Positions 32,070 through 39,833 of a stretch of 48,326 nucleotides of DNA are shown here, in pieces. The position numbers and the translations under genes are program-made. Location of the stretch: the NCBI RefSeq assembly GCF_029846235.1, contig NZ_JARVWP010000031.1:1-48326 (forward strand). Reading direction: 5' to 3'. Below the pieces are notes generated by a model. The model worked only from the letters and a program-made list of their open reading frames with translations. It was not told where the DNA came from and did no database searches. Within the stretch, counting starts at the first letter, position 1. Every line of letters begins with the position of its first letter. This stretch comes from Bradyrhizobium sp. CER78 (GTDB lineage Bacteria; Pseudomonadota; Alphaproteobacteria; Rhizobiales; Xanthobacteraceae).

Positions 32070-34196
32070 ATGGTCGACGTCACGGCGGGTCAGGGGACGG
32101 CAGGCAAGAGCGGACTACCGAGCCTCGGCGAGATCGGCGACATCCTCAAGCGCGGCGACATCGCGCTGGCGGTCGGCGTCCTCACCATCCTGGTGGTGCT
32201 GATCCTGCCGCTGCCCTCGATCGTGCTCGACCTCTTCCTGGCGGTCTCGATCACGGTCTCGATCCTGATCCTGATGACCTCGCTGTTCATCCAGGCGCCG
32301 CTGGAATTCTCGTCGTTTCCGACCATCCTCCTGATCTCAACCATGCTGCGGCTGTCGCTGAACATGGCCTCGACCCGGCTGATCCTGAGCCACGGCCACG
32401 AGGGCACGGCGGCCGCGGGCCACGTCATCGAGGCCTTCGGCAACTTCGTGATGGGCGGCAACTTCGTGATCGGCATCATCGTGTTCGCGATCCTGGTGAT
32501 CGTGAACTTCGTGGTCATCACCAAGGGTTCGGGCCGGATCGCCGAAGTCGCGGCACGCTTCCAGTTGGACTCGATGCCCGGCAAGCAGATGGCGATCGAC
32601 GCCGACCTCTCCGCCGGCCTGATCGACGAGAAGGCCGCCAAGGAGCGCCGCAAGGCGCTGGAGGACGAAAGCGGCTTCTTCGGCGCGATGGACGGTGCCT
32701 CGAAATTCGTCCGGGGCGACGCCATCGCCGGCCTCCTGATCGTCGGCATCAACATCGTCGGCGGCATCATCATCGGCGTCGCCCAGCAGGGCCTGTCCTT
32801 CAGCGAAGCCGCCCGCACCTACACCGTGCTGACGGTCGGCGACGGCCTCGTCACCCAGGTGCCGGCGCTGATCGTCTCGACCGCAGCCGGCCTGCTCGTC
32901 TCCAAGGCCGGCATCAGCGGCGCCGCCGACAAGGCGCTGATGCGCCAGCTCTCCGGCTATCCGCAGGCGCTCGGCATGTCGGCCGGCGTCATGCTGGTGC
33001 TGGGGCTGCTGCCGGGCATTCCGACCCTGCCGTTCCTGGCGCTGGGCTCCGGCGCGGCGATGCTGGCCTGGAACGCGCGCAAGCAGAAGCGCGCGGCGAA
33101 GGCGGCCGAAACTGCAGCGGCTGCGGCCCCCGCTGCGGCCGCAGCCGCTGCCGCCGCGGAAGAGCCGATCGCCGCCGCGCTGAAGATCGACGACCTCAAG
33201 ATCGAGCTCGGCTACGCCCTGCTGCCGCTGGTCAACGGTCCTGACGGCACCGACCGCCTCACCGAGCAGATCAAGGCGCTGCGCCGCTCGCTCGCGATCG
33301 AGATGGGTTTCGTGATGCCGGCGGTGCGCATCCTCGACAACGTCCAGCTCGAGGCCAACAGCTACGCCATCAAGATCAAGGAGGTCGACGCCGGCAGCGG
33401 CAAGATCTGGCCGGCCCAGTTCATGGTCATGGATCCCGCCGGCAACCAGGTGCAATTGCCGGGCATCCACACCATCGAGCCGACCTTCGGCCTGCCGGCG
33501 ACCTGGGTCGATGCCGGGCTGAAGGAAGAGGCGGCGCTGAAGGGCTACACCGTGGTCGACGCCGCCACGGTGCTGTCGACGCACCTGACCGAGCTGCTCA
33601 AGACCAACATGTCGGACCTGTTGTCCTACGGCGAGGTGCAGAAGCTGTTGAAGGACCTGCCGAAGGAGCAGGGCGAATTGATCAAGGACATCGTGCCGAG
33701 CCAGGTCACGGTGTCGGGCATCCAGCGCGTGCTGCAATTGCTGCTCGCCGAGCGCATCTCGATCCGCGATCTCTCGACCATCCTCGAGGGCATCGCCGAC
33801 GCGCTGGCGTTCTCGCGCAACCCGGCGACCATGGTCGAGCACGTCCGCGCCCGGCTGGCGCGCCAAATCTGCGCCCAGAACACCTCGCCGAACGGCTACC
33901 TGCCGCTGATCGCGCTGTCGGCGCGCTGGGAGCAGGCATTCGCCGAGTCGATCGTCGGAACCGGCGACGACCGCAGCCTCGCAATGCAGCCCTCGAAGCT
34001 TTCGGAATTCATGACCGCCGTGCGCAACGCCTTCGAGCAGGCGGCGCGCGAAGGCGAGGCGCCGGTGCTGGTGACGTCGGCCGCGATCCGGCCGTTCGTT
34101 CGCTCACTGGTGGAACGGTTCCGTTCGCAGACCACCGTTTTGTCGCAGGCCGAGATCCATCCGCGGGCCCGGCTGAAGACGGTCGGCAGCGTCTAA
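32070..34196 (+). CDS. flhA: Flagellar export-gate protein FlhA
   Basis: This 708-residue inner-membrane protein of the flagellar type III export gate has eight predicted N-terminal helices (about residues 30-330) with the conserved FHIPEP-region text SSFPTILLISTMLRLSLNMA and FVRGDAIAGLLIVGINIVGG. A large cytosolic domain binds export chaperones. The linker (about 345-375) is an unusual Ala-rich run. The ATG at 32070 follows GAGGGAGA; a GTG at 31968 with GGAG before it would add a 34-residue Arg/Gly-rich stretch. No flhB or fliR gene is adjacent. Confidence 0.95.
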   Translation: MVDVTAGQGTAGKSGLPSLGEIGDILKRGDIALAVGVLTILVVLILPLPSIVLDLFLAVSITVSILILMTSLFIQAPLEFSSFPTILLISTMLRLSLNMASTRLILSHGHEGTAAAGHVIEAFGNFVMGGNFVIGIIVFAILVIVNFVVITKGSGRIAEVAARFQLDSMPGKQMAIDADLSAGLIDEKAAKERRKALEDESGFFGAMDGASKFVRGDAIAGLLIVGINIVGGIIIGVAQQGLSFSEAARTYTVLTVGDGLVTQVPALIVSTAAGLLVSKAGISGAADKALMRQLSGYPQALGMSAGVMLVLGLLPGIPTLPFLALGSGAAMLAWNARKQKRAAKAAETAAAAAPAAAAAAAAAEEPIAAALKIDDLKIELGYALLPLVNGPDGTDRLTEQIKALRRSLAIEMGFVMPAVRILDNVQLEANSYAIKIKEVDAGSGKIWPAQFMVMDPAGNQVQLPGIHTIEPTFGLPATWVDAGLKEEAALKGYTVVDAATVLSTHLTELLKTNMSDLLSYGEVQKLLKDLPKEQGELIKDIVPSQVTVSGIQRVLQLLLAERISIRDLSTILEGIADALAFSRNPATMVEHVRARLARQICAQNTSPNGYLPLIALSARWEQAFAESIVGTGDDRSLAMQPSKLSEFMTAVRNAFEQAAREGEAPVLVTSAAIRPFVRSLVERFRSQTTVLSQAEIHPRARLKTVGSV

Positions 34197-34238
34197 AGCT
34201 TCGATTCTGGCCGAGGCGGAACCGAAGCCCTGGGTTGT

Positions 34239-34295
34239 TATCTGACGCGTCGTCGTCACGCGAACCGGGCGTCCACTTCGTTTGAAAACGCCCTA
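34239..34295. repeat. Diverged intergenic repeat, family F
   Basis: The order TCTGACGCG, TCACGCGAACCGG, TCCACTTCG, GAAAACGCCCTAG is that of a spacer repeat widespread in Bradyrhizobium and Rhodopseudomonas, which I recognise from memory. Only one copy is in the window, so the family cannot be proven from it. Confidence 0.5.
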
Positions 34296-34368
34296 GCGGC
34301 CGCAAATCACTCGCGTTTTCGCCTGTGTTTTCTCGCCACAGGCAACTGATTTATGTGGAACAGACCGA

Positions 34369-34406
34369 AACGGACCTATCTGGGATGCAGCATTCCAGCG
34401 TCCGTT
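34369..34406. other. Nested hairpin in the flhA downstream spacer
   Basis: Outer arms AACGGAC (34369-34375) and GTCCGTT (34400-34406) enclose the nearly symmetric CTGGGATGCAGCATTCCAG, whose centre ATGC-A-GCAT also pairs. This makes one long interrupted stem of 38 bases without a T run. A smaller hairpin GCCTGTG/CACAGGC precedes it at 34321-34343. The 420-base spacer holds no gene. The element may be a structured RNA or an operator. Confidence 0.5.
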
Positions 34407-34616
34407 CAAGATACTGATATTACACTGGTTTAATGCGACTCCAGATTACCAAAGGGTCATCTTTGATCGCGCCCGATCACGTCTTATCACGCCCTTGTGA
34501 TGACCTCTGGGGAACGGAATCGGCAAATCCTACGTTAGCGAGGCACGAGACGTTGAACCGGGCAGCAGACCGAACCGACAGATTGACAGAGAGCAGGAAG
34601 GCGGCAGGAGACTTCC

Positions 34617-34817
34617 ATGAACCACTCGATCTACAGCGCTGATCGTATGACGCACCTGAAGATTGTGGTCGTGGCGTTGGTCGCCGGTATCCTGGTCGCT
34701 GGTTTCGGCATCTCGGCGCACAATTCGTCGGACGAGGGTTACACGCAGACTGCGCGTGTGATGAAGGCCGGCAAGCCGGTCGCCATCACAAGCTCGGGTA
34801 CCTCAATGGTCCGCTAA
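34617..34817 (+). CDS. Small single-pass membrane protein
   Basis: This 66-residue protein starts at an ATG with AGGAG seven bases before it. One helix (HLKIVVVALVAGILVAGFGI) is followed by a polar tail NSSDEGYTQTARVMKAGKPV ending in a Ser/Thr-rich end, likely periplasmic. This family is common and often multi-copy in Bradyrhizobium (recall). A strong terminator follows 100 bases downstream, leaving a long structured 3' region. Function unknown. Confidence 0.8.
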   Translation: MNHSIYSADRMTHLKIVVVALVAGILVAGFGISAHNSSDEGYTQTARVMKAGKPVAITSSGTSMVR

Positions 34818-34829
34818 CAGGAGAGTTTC

Positions 34830-34948
34830 ACGAATTCACGTGGTGTTCTTTACAGCCCCCCAAAGTCGCTACGTGGATATTTAAGACCCCCAACTACCCC
34901 CAAGTTGACTATCGAAAACGCCCGCTCCCCACGGGCGTTTTCTTTTTT
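34830..34948 (+). ncRNA. Candidate small RNA or 3'-UTR RNA with C-rich loops
   Basis: Between the small membrane protein stop and a strong terminator lie three runs of five or six C (34856-34861, 34887-34891, 34897-34901). One is the loop of a perfect hairpin CAACT-ACCCCCA-AGTTG (34891-34907). Another is in the loop between CACGT (34837) and ACGTG (34871-34875). Single-stranded C runs next to a terminator are the hallmark of small RNAs that pair with Shine-Dalgarno sequences. No own promoter is proven; it could be cut from the mRNA. Confidence 0.45.
34914..34948 (+). terminator. Strong intrinsic terminator
   Basis: An 11-base perfect stem GAAAACGCCCG / CGGGCGTTTTC with a 7-base loop is followed by TTTTTT. 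One of the best terminators of the window. It ends the transcript of the 66-residue protein and of any small RNA from its 3' region. Confidence 0.93.
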
Positions 34949-34982
34949 GTGCGGGTGGCTAAAAGCACTCGCGTCCCGTCCA

Positions 34983-35068
34983 CGTCATTGCGAGCGAAGC
35001 GAAGCAATCCATGTCTCCGCATGCGCGGAAGCATGGATTGCTTCGTCGCTCCGCTCCTCGCAATGACG
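34983..35068. repeat. Palindromic intergenic repeat, family D
   Basis: The ends CGTCATTGCGAG and CTCGCAATGACG are exact inverted copies, and inside them GCAATCCATG and CATGGATTGC also pair, giving an almost complete 86-base hairpin. The pattern is one of the commonest Bradyrhizobium spacer repeats (recall). It lies after the terminator at 34914-34948 and before the convergent anti-sigma gene. Confidence 0.85.
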
Positions 35069-35110
35069 GGGTTACCGCTTCCGACAGTCTCCGACGACGA
35101 GACGCCTGGC

Positions 35111-36094
35111 CTATCGCGGCGTCGAACCTGACGCAGGCGGCACGGTCTCGATCAGCTTGCCGGTGAAGATCGGCGCCGAGGTCGGCTGACCGTTCGGCGA
35201 ACCGCCGGCCTGTTCGACGGTCACCGCGTAGGTGGCGCCGTTGATCACGTCGGGATCGTAGCCCGACAGTACCGGGCGCGCGGTGAAATCATCGGCGCCG
35301 ATCACGCCGAGCGAACGCGGCTGCGGCAGCTTGTCGGAGATCAGCCAGAGCTCGAAGCTCTTGCCGGGTTCCGAGGCGGCGCCGACCTTGCGCACGGTAA
35401 AGTTCTTGGTCGCGCCGTCGATGGTCATGATGAAGGCCGGCCCGCCATTCTGGCCCTGCAACAGCGCGACATATTGCGCCGACGGCGTGAAGGCCGGCGC
35501 GGGCGTCTTCACTTCCACGGTCTGGATACGCGGCTTCGGCCGGATCGCGTTCGGCAAGGCATCGGGCCGGTAGATCTGCAGGCCGAGCGTCACCAGCAGC
35601 GCGGCCGCGATCGCGGTCGCGGCCGACGCGATGCCGCGCCAGCGCTTCATGCGGCTCGTCAGCGCGATCACCTGGCTGTCGTCGATGCCAAAACGCGCCC
35701 GGACCGATGCCCGCCGGGCCTCGGCCGGCTGCTGGACCCCTGGCGGCTGCGAAGGCTCCGGATCGAACGCCGAGCCGAACTCGACATCGTCTCCGATCGG
35801 CGTCGGTGGCGGCGGCGTCACCGTGGCGGCCGGCGTCTCGGGCAGCACCAGCGGCGCCTGCGGCGCGGTGGCATGGCCGATCGCCGCCTTGATGTTCTCC
35901 CAGACCACCGGGCGCGGCTCGACCAGGCCGACCATCTGGTTCAGCGGCCCGAGCCTGAACTCCCAGGCCTGCACGAGCGCGGCGAACTCGGTGTCGACGG
36001 CCATCATGGTCTCGACCTGCGTGCGCTCGTCGGCATCGAGTGTACCGAGCGCATATTCCGCGGCGAGCGCGATATGGTCTTCGCTATAGGCCAT
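35111..36094 (-). CDS. Anti-sigma factor, RskA family
   Basis: This 327-residue single-pass membrane protein has a cytosolic anti-sigma domain at its N-terminus (MAYSEDHIALAAEYALGTLD with ERTQVETMM). A Pro-rich linker leads to one helix near residues 155-178 (ASAATAIAAALLVTLGLQIY). The periplasmic RskA domain shows ALLQGQNGGPAFIMTIDGAT, KSFELWLISDKLPQPRSLGV and TYAVTVEQAGGSPNGQPT. It follows the sigma gene by 3 bases, the classic pairing. The ATG at 36094 is used; a TTG just before is possible. It presumably holds the sigma factor until regulated proteolysis. Confidence 0.92.
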   Translation of the reverse strand: MAYSEDHIALAAEYALGTLDADERTQVETMMAVDTEFAALVQAWEFRLGPLNQMVGLVEPRPVVWENIKAAIGHATAPQAPLVLPETPAATVTPPPPTPIGDDVEFGSAFDPEPSQPPGVQQPAEARRASVRARFGIDDSQVIALTSRMKRWRGIASAATAIAAALLVTLGLQIYRPDALPNAIRPKPRIQTVEVKTPAPAFTPSAQYVALLQGQNGGPAFIMTIDGATKNFTVRKVGAASEPGKSFELWLISDKLPQPRSLGVIGADDFTARPVLSGYDPDVINGATYAVTVEQAGGSPNGQPTSAPIFTGKLIETVPPASGSTPR

Positions 36095-36097
36095 CAA

Positions 36098-36643
36098 TCA
36101 GAGTCCAAGACACTCCCGGATATCCATCAGGCTGCGGCGCAGCCAGGTCTTCACCGTGTTCACCGGTGTCTCGAACTTTGCGGCGAGCTGCTCGCGGCTC
36201 CAGCCGTTGTAATAGGCGAGCAGCACGAGCTTCTGACGATCGGGCTCCAGGCGACCGACGCACTCCAGCAGCCGCTTCAACTCTTCCGTCATCTCCCGTC
36301 GCGCCAGCGGATCGGGCTGGTCGGCGGCGACTTCCATCGCGGCCGGCTCCTCTTCCAGCGAGGACTCGCCTCGCTTGCGCACCACGTCGATGGCGCGGTT
36401 GCGCGCGATCGACGTCATCCACGTGATCGGGGAGGACAGGGCTGGGTTGAATTGCCCGGCGCTGTTCCAGATCTTGACGTAAGCCTCCTGAATGACCTCC
36501 TCGGCGAGGTCCTGTCGCCGCAAGATACGGAGCACCACGCCAAAGAGTTTCGCGCGGGTCGCGGCGTACAGCCGCTCGAAGGCGGCCTCATCCCCCTTGG
36601 CGACGGCGGCGATCAGCCAGACGAGCTCAGCCGGCGTCAGCAT
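36098..36643 (-). CDS. ECF sigma factor (SigK-like)
   Basis: This 181-residue group IV sigma factor has sigma-2 at about residues 20-90 (AAFERLYAATRAKLFGVVLR, EEVIQEAYVKIWNSAGQF, ITWMTSIARNRAIDVVRKR) and sigma-4 at 120-175 (VGRLEPDRQKLVLLAYYNGW, REQLAAKFETPVNTVKTWLR). The ATG has GGAGGG five bases before it. The paired RskA-type anti-sigma gene follows directly. The pair resembles SigK/RskA, which answers envelope or redox signals in other bacteria. No obvious target operon is in the window. Confidence 0.93.
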   Translation of the reverse strand: MLTPAELVWLIAAVAKGDEAAFERLYAATRAKLFGVVLRILRRQDLAEEVIQEAYVKIWNSAGQFNPALSSPITWMTSIARNRAIDVVRKRGESSLEEEPAAMEVAADQPDPLARREMTEELKRLLECVGRLEPDRQKLVLLAYYNGWSREQLAAKFETPVNTVKTWLRRSLMDIRECLGL

Positions 36644-36701
36644 TCAGCGCCCTCCAAGCCTGCATCCCCCATCGCCTCATTGCCACCGCGCTGCCGATCA
36701 T

Positions 36702-36715
36702 CCGGTCCGGACCGG
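36702..36715. promoter_or_regulatory. Perfect 14-base palindrome upstream of the sigma gene
   Basis: CCGGTCCGGACCGG is its own reverse complement and lies 59 bases before the sigma start codon. It may be an operator, though a GC-only palindrome can also occur by chance in such GC-rich DNA. Confidence 0.35.
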
Positions 36716-36790
36716 TGGTAGCATATTTTGGCACATCACGATCCGCCAAGTGGTCGCGACAAGAGGCCGGCTTGTGGACAGCGCCCAACA

Positions 36791-36817
36791 GAAAAGCCCG
36801 GGCGATCGGCCCGGGCT
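36791..36817 (-). terminator. Terminator of the fliI-fliJ operon
   Basis: Stem AGCCCGGGC / GCCCGGGCT with a 5-base loop, followed on the minus strand by TTTTC. It begins 31 bases after the fliJ stop. Confidence 0.85.
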
Positions 36818-36847
36818 CGCAAGATGGTCAGCGGAGGGAGCTAAGGT

Positions 36848-37267
36848 TCAGGCGATGACGCCGAGACGGGCCCGCATCAGGCCGATCGAATCCATGTCGG
36901 CTTGCTCGCGAGCGCTCTCCTCCGCGCGTTCGCGCGCCTGGTCGCGCTCGTCGAGCAGCTCGACCTTCTTCAGCTCCTCGAAGGCTTCCGACAGCAGCGC
37001 CTTGGCGTCGTCGAGCTGGGCGCGCAACTCGTCGGCCGAGCGGGTCAGGTTCTCGCGGCGCTGGATCGCGGCCTTGGCATAGGTGGGATAGGCGAAGTGC
37101 GAGGGATCATTGATCCCGGCGCGCTCCTGCTCGGTCTGGATCTCGCGCTCGAGTTCGACGGACATGCGCTGGAAGTCGGCGATCATGCCTTCGATCTGGG
37201 TAACCCGACGGCGCTTTTCATCGACCTGAAATTTCTTCAGGCGGATCAGCGTTTCACGTGACTTCAT
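36848..37267 (-). CDS. fliJ: Flagellar export chaperone FliJ
   Basis: This 139-residue, almost entirely coiled-coil protein is the stalk of the flagellar export ATPase and links FliI to FlhA. It opens MKSRETLIRLKKFQVDEKRR, and long heptad-rich helices follow (EGMIADFQRMSVELEREIQT, and LLDERDQARERAEESAREQA). Length and opening match alphaproteobacterial FliJ. GGGGAG precedes the ATG. It lies 108 bases downstream of fliI on the same strand. Confidence 0.93.
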   Translation of the reverse strand: MKSRETLIRLKKFQVDEKRRRVTQIEGMIADFQRMSVELEREIQTEQERAGINDPSHFAYPTYAKAAIQRRENLTRSADELRAQLDDAKALLSEAFEELKKVELLDERDQARERAEESAREQADMDSIGLMRARLGVIA

Positions 37268-37375
37268 CGACTCATACTCCCCAGAAGTCCCAAATCCGAA
37301 CGCGGGACAGAGCCGGCTCCCCGCTGGGCCCCGCCGGCATAGCTATGGTGTGCCGGGGATGATGGCCTGACAAAG

Positions 37376-38701
37376 TTAGCGTTCCGTTTCCAAACCCGAC
37401 AGGATTTGAGCGAGTTGCCGGTAACCGTCGCCGAGACTGGTCGCCTCGTCCTTGGCCTGGCGCAGGAAGCCTTCCAGCGGCTCATGCAGCCGGATCGCCT
37501 CGTCGACCTCGGGGCTGGAACCCGGCCGGTAGGCGCCGAGCCGGATCAGCTCTTCCATGTCGGCATAGGTCGCCATCACCTGCCGCGCCTTGTTGATGAA
37601 GGGCAGGAAGCCGGGGTCGGCCGACTTCGGCATGGTGCGCGAGACCGACTTCAGGATGTTGACGGCGGGATAGCGGCCGCGCTCGGCGATCGCCCGCTGC
37701 ATCACGATATGACCGTCGAGGATACCGCGCACCGCGTCGGCGATCGGCTCATTGTGATCGTCGCCGTCGACCAGCACGGTGAAGATCGCGGTGATGGTGC
37801 CGGCGCCGGTGCCCGGCCCTGCCCGCTCCAACAGCTTCGGCAGTTCGGTGAACACGGTCGGCGTGTAGCCCTTGGCGGTCGGCGGCTCGCCGGCCGAGAG
37901 CCCGATCTCGCGCTGCGCCATCGCAAAGCGCGTCACCGAGTCCATCAGGCACAGCACGTCCTGGTCCTCGTCGCGGAAATACTCCGCAATGGCGAGCGTG
38001 AGGTACGCCGCCTGGCGCCGCATCAGCGCCGGCTCGTCCGAGGTGGCGACCACCACGACCGAGCGCGCCAGCCCCTCCTCGCCGAGATCCTCCTGGAGGA
38101 ATTCCTGCACCTCGCGGCCGCGTTCGCCGATCAGCCCGATCACCGAGATCGCGGCATCGACGTTGCGCGCCAGCATCGACAGCAGCACCGACTTGCCGAC
38201 GCCGCTTCCGGCGAAGATGCCGAGCCGCTGGCCGCGGCAGCAGGTCAGGAAAGTGTTGAGGCCGCGGACGCCGAGGTCGAGCGGCGGACCGACGCGCCTG
38301 CGCGAATGCGCCGGCGGCGGCGAGTTGCGGTAGGACATCGGCGAGGCGCCCTGCGGCAGCGGCCCCTTGCCGTCGATCGGTTCGCCCATCGCATTGACGA
38401 CGCGGCCGAGCCAGGCCGACGACGGCCGCACCTGGCTTGCCGCATTGGCGATGACGGCGCGGCATCCGCGCCTGACGCCCTCGAGCCCGCCGAACGGCAT
38501 CACTACCGCGTTCTCGCCGGAGAAGCCGATCACCTCGGCCGGGATGAAGCGTCCGGCGCCGACGTCGATCACGATGCGGGCGCCGACCGACATCGCGTGA
38601 ATGGGGCCGGCGATCTCGACCATCAGCCCGCGGACGCCGACGACACGGCCATAAATATTGACGCCGTCGATGTCGCCGATCTGCTCCGCGAGGGCCTTCA
38701 T
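37376..38701 (-). CDS. fliI: Flagellum-specific ATPase FliI
   Basis: This 441-residue F1-beta-like ATPase drives export of flagellar parts. Walker A GSGVGKS is at residues 165-171, Walker B is in VLCLMDSVTRFAMAQREIGL, and the GERGREVQEF segment and export-ATPase text EPPTAKGYTPTVFTELPKLL are conserved. Length is normal. AAGG lies eight bases before the ATG. It shares a 367-base control region with divergent ctrA, in which a CtrA-type box lies 40 bases from its start. Confidence 0.97.
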   Translation of the reverse strand: MKALAEQIGDIDGVNIYGRVVGVRGLMVEIAGPIHAMSVGARIVIDVGAGRFIPAEVIGFSGENAVVMPFGGLEGVRRGCRAVIANAASQVRPSSAWLGRVVNAMGEPIDGKGPLPQGASPMSYRNSPPPAHSRRRVGPPLDLGVRGLNTFLTCCRGQRLGIFAGSGVGKSVLLSMLARNVDAAISVIGLIGERGREVQEFLQEDLGEEGLARSVVVVATSDEPALMRRQAAYLTLAIAEYFRDEDQDVLCLMDSVTRFAMAQREIGLSAGEPPTAKGYTPTVFTELPKLLERAGPGTGAGTITAIFTVLVDGDDHNEPIADAVRGILDGHIVMQRAIAERGRYPAVNILKSVSRTMPKSADPGFLPFINKARQVMATYADMEELIRLGAYRPGSSPEVDEAIRLHEPLEGFLRQAKDEATSLGDGYRQLAQILSGLETER

Positions 38702-38740
38702 TGCGAAAACCTTAAGTTTCCGCGATTTTGCTCCAACCGC

Positions 38741-38755
38741 TTAACTTCGTGTTTA
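38741..38755 (-). promoter_or_regulatory. CtrA-type box upstream of fliI
   Basis: TTAA-N7-TTTA, one base from the CtrA consensus TTAA-N7-TTAA, lies 40 bases upstream of the fliI start. TTAATCATT follows at 38765. Direct CtrA control of class II flagellar genes is well established in Caulobacter; its use here is inference. Confidence 0.5.
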
Positions 38756-38912
38756 CCCGCATCATTAATCATTGCGTCACTGTCTTTGGTGACTGAGGTC
38801 GCTTGCCCATCAGAAGAAGGGCGAGTCGCGAGAGTCGGTTAGGCCCGTCTCTTAATGTGGAAACTGAACGAGCGCGGTTAGGAAAAGCTTCTTCTACGCA
38901 ATATCTTAGGGC

Positions 38913-38991
38913 GATTCGACAAAAATTGCACGGTTAGAGCTTGCGTCGAGGAATCAGTTTTTGTTAACCATATCTCGTCAGGATCCGAATC
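38913..38991 (+). promoter_or_regulatory. ctrA promoter region: three GANTC sites and a TTAACCAT box
   Basis: GATTC (38913-38917), GAATC (38951-38955) and GAATC (38987-38991) are CcrM methylation sites. TTAACCAT (38964-38971) is the CtrA half-site consensus. All lie 78-156 bases upstream of the ctrA start. In Caulobacter, a GANTC site in ctrA P1 makes transcription sensitive to replication passage, and CtrA binds its own promoter. The same wiring is likely here, with three sites. Confidence 0.7.
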
Positions 38992-39068
38992 AGTTGTTCA
39001 AAGGCGTTTTGTGAGTGCCGCAAGTGCGGCCGACCTGACGCCCGGAGCGGCGACTATAGGGGACTGGC

Positions 39069-39770
39069 ATGCGCGTTTTGCTGATTGAAGATGATAGCGC
39101 CGTCGCGCAGTCGATCGAATTGATGCTCAAATCCGAGAGTTTCAACGTCTACACGACGGACCTCGGTGAGGAAGGCGTCGATCTCGGCAAGCTTTACGAC
39201 TACGACATCATCCTGCTCGACCTCAACCTGCCCGACATGTCCGGCTACGACGTGCTCAAGCAGCTCCGGGTTTCGAAGATCAAGACTCCCATTCTGATCC
39301 TCTCCGGCCTCGCCGGCATCGAGGACAAGGTCAAGGGTCTCGGCGTCGGCGCCGACGACTACATGACCAAACCCTTCCACAAGGACGAGCTGGTCGCCCG
39401 CATCCACGCGATCGTCCGCCGCTCCAAGGGTCACGCCCAGTCGGTCATCCAGACCGGCGATCTCGTGGTCAACCTGGACACCAAGACGGTCGAGGTCGGC
39501 GGTCAGCGCGTGCACCTGACCGGCAAGGAATACCAGATGCTGGAGCTGCTCTCGCTCCGCAAGGGCACCACGCTCACCAAGGAAATGTTCCTCAATCACC
39601 TCTACGGCGGCATGGATGAGCCGGAGCTGAAGATCATCGACGTCTTCATCTGCAAGCTCCGCAAGAAGCTCGCCAACGCCTCCGAGGGCCGCAACTTCAT
39701 CGAGACCGTGTGGGGCCGCGGCTACGTGCTGCGCGAGCCGCACGAGGCCGACGAGCGCATTCCCGCCTGA
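39069..39770 (+). CDS. ctrA: Cell-cycle master response regulator CtrA
   Basis: This 233-residue OmpR-class regulator has a receiver with the phospho-acceptor Asp51 (DIILLDLNLPDMSGYDVL), acidic pair in LLIEDDS, and Lys in MTKPFHKDEL. The winged-helix DNA-binding domain reads VHLTGKEYQMLELLSLRKGT, then IIDVFICKLRKKLANA and FIETVWGRGYVLREP. The sequence is nearly that of other rhizobial CtrA proteins. The C-terminus ends in Ala-Ala-type fashion (RIPA), compatible with ClpXP turnover. AGGGGA lies five bases before the ATG. It controls cell division and, with its boxes upstream of fliI and flhA, motility. Confidence 0.98.
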   Translation: MRVLLIEDDSAVAQSIELMLKSESFNVYTTDLGEEGVDLGKLYDYDIILLDLNLPDMSGYDVLKQLRVSKIKTPILILSGLAGIEDKVKGLGVGADDYMTKPFHKDELVARIHAIVRRSKGHAQSVIQTGDLVVNLDTKTVEVGGQRVHLTGKEYQMLELLSLRKGTTLTKEMFLNHLYGGMDEPELKIIDVFICKLRKKLANASEGRNFIETVWGRGYVLREPHEADERIPA

Positions 39771-39793
39771 CGCTTTCTGCAGCAAACCTCATG

Positions 39794-39824
39794 AACCCCG
39801 CCGCAAATGGCGGGGTTTTTGTTT
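39794..39824 (+). terminator. ctrA terminator
   Basis: Stem AACCCCGCC / GGCGGGGTT with a 6-base loop is followed by TTTGTTTTT. It lies 23 bases after the ctrA stop, between two convergent genes. Confidence 0.92.
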
Positions 39825-39833
39825 TTGGGAGGG

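Noticed and set aside
32337..33866. A 509-codon minus-strand frame inside flhA
   Set aside because: Mirror frame of flhA; composition is biased and no ribosome site is seen.
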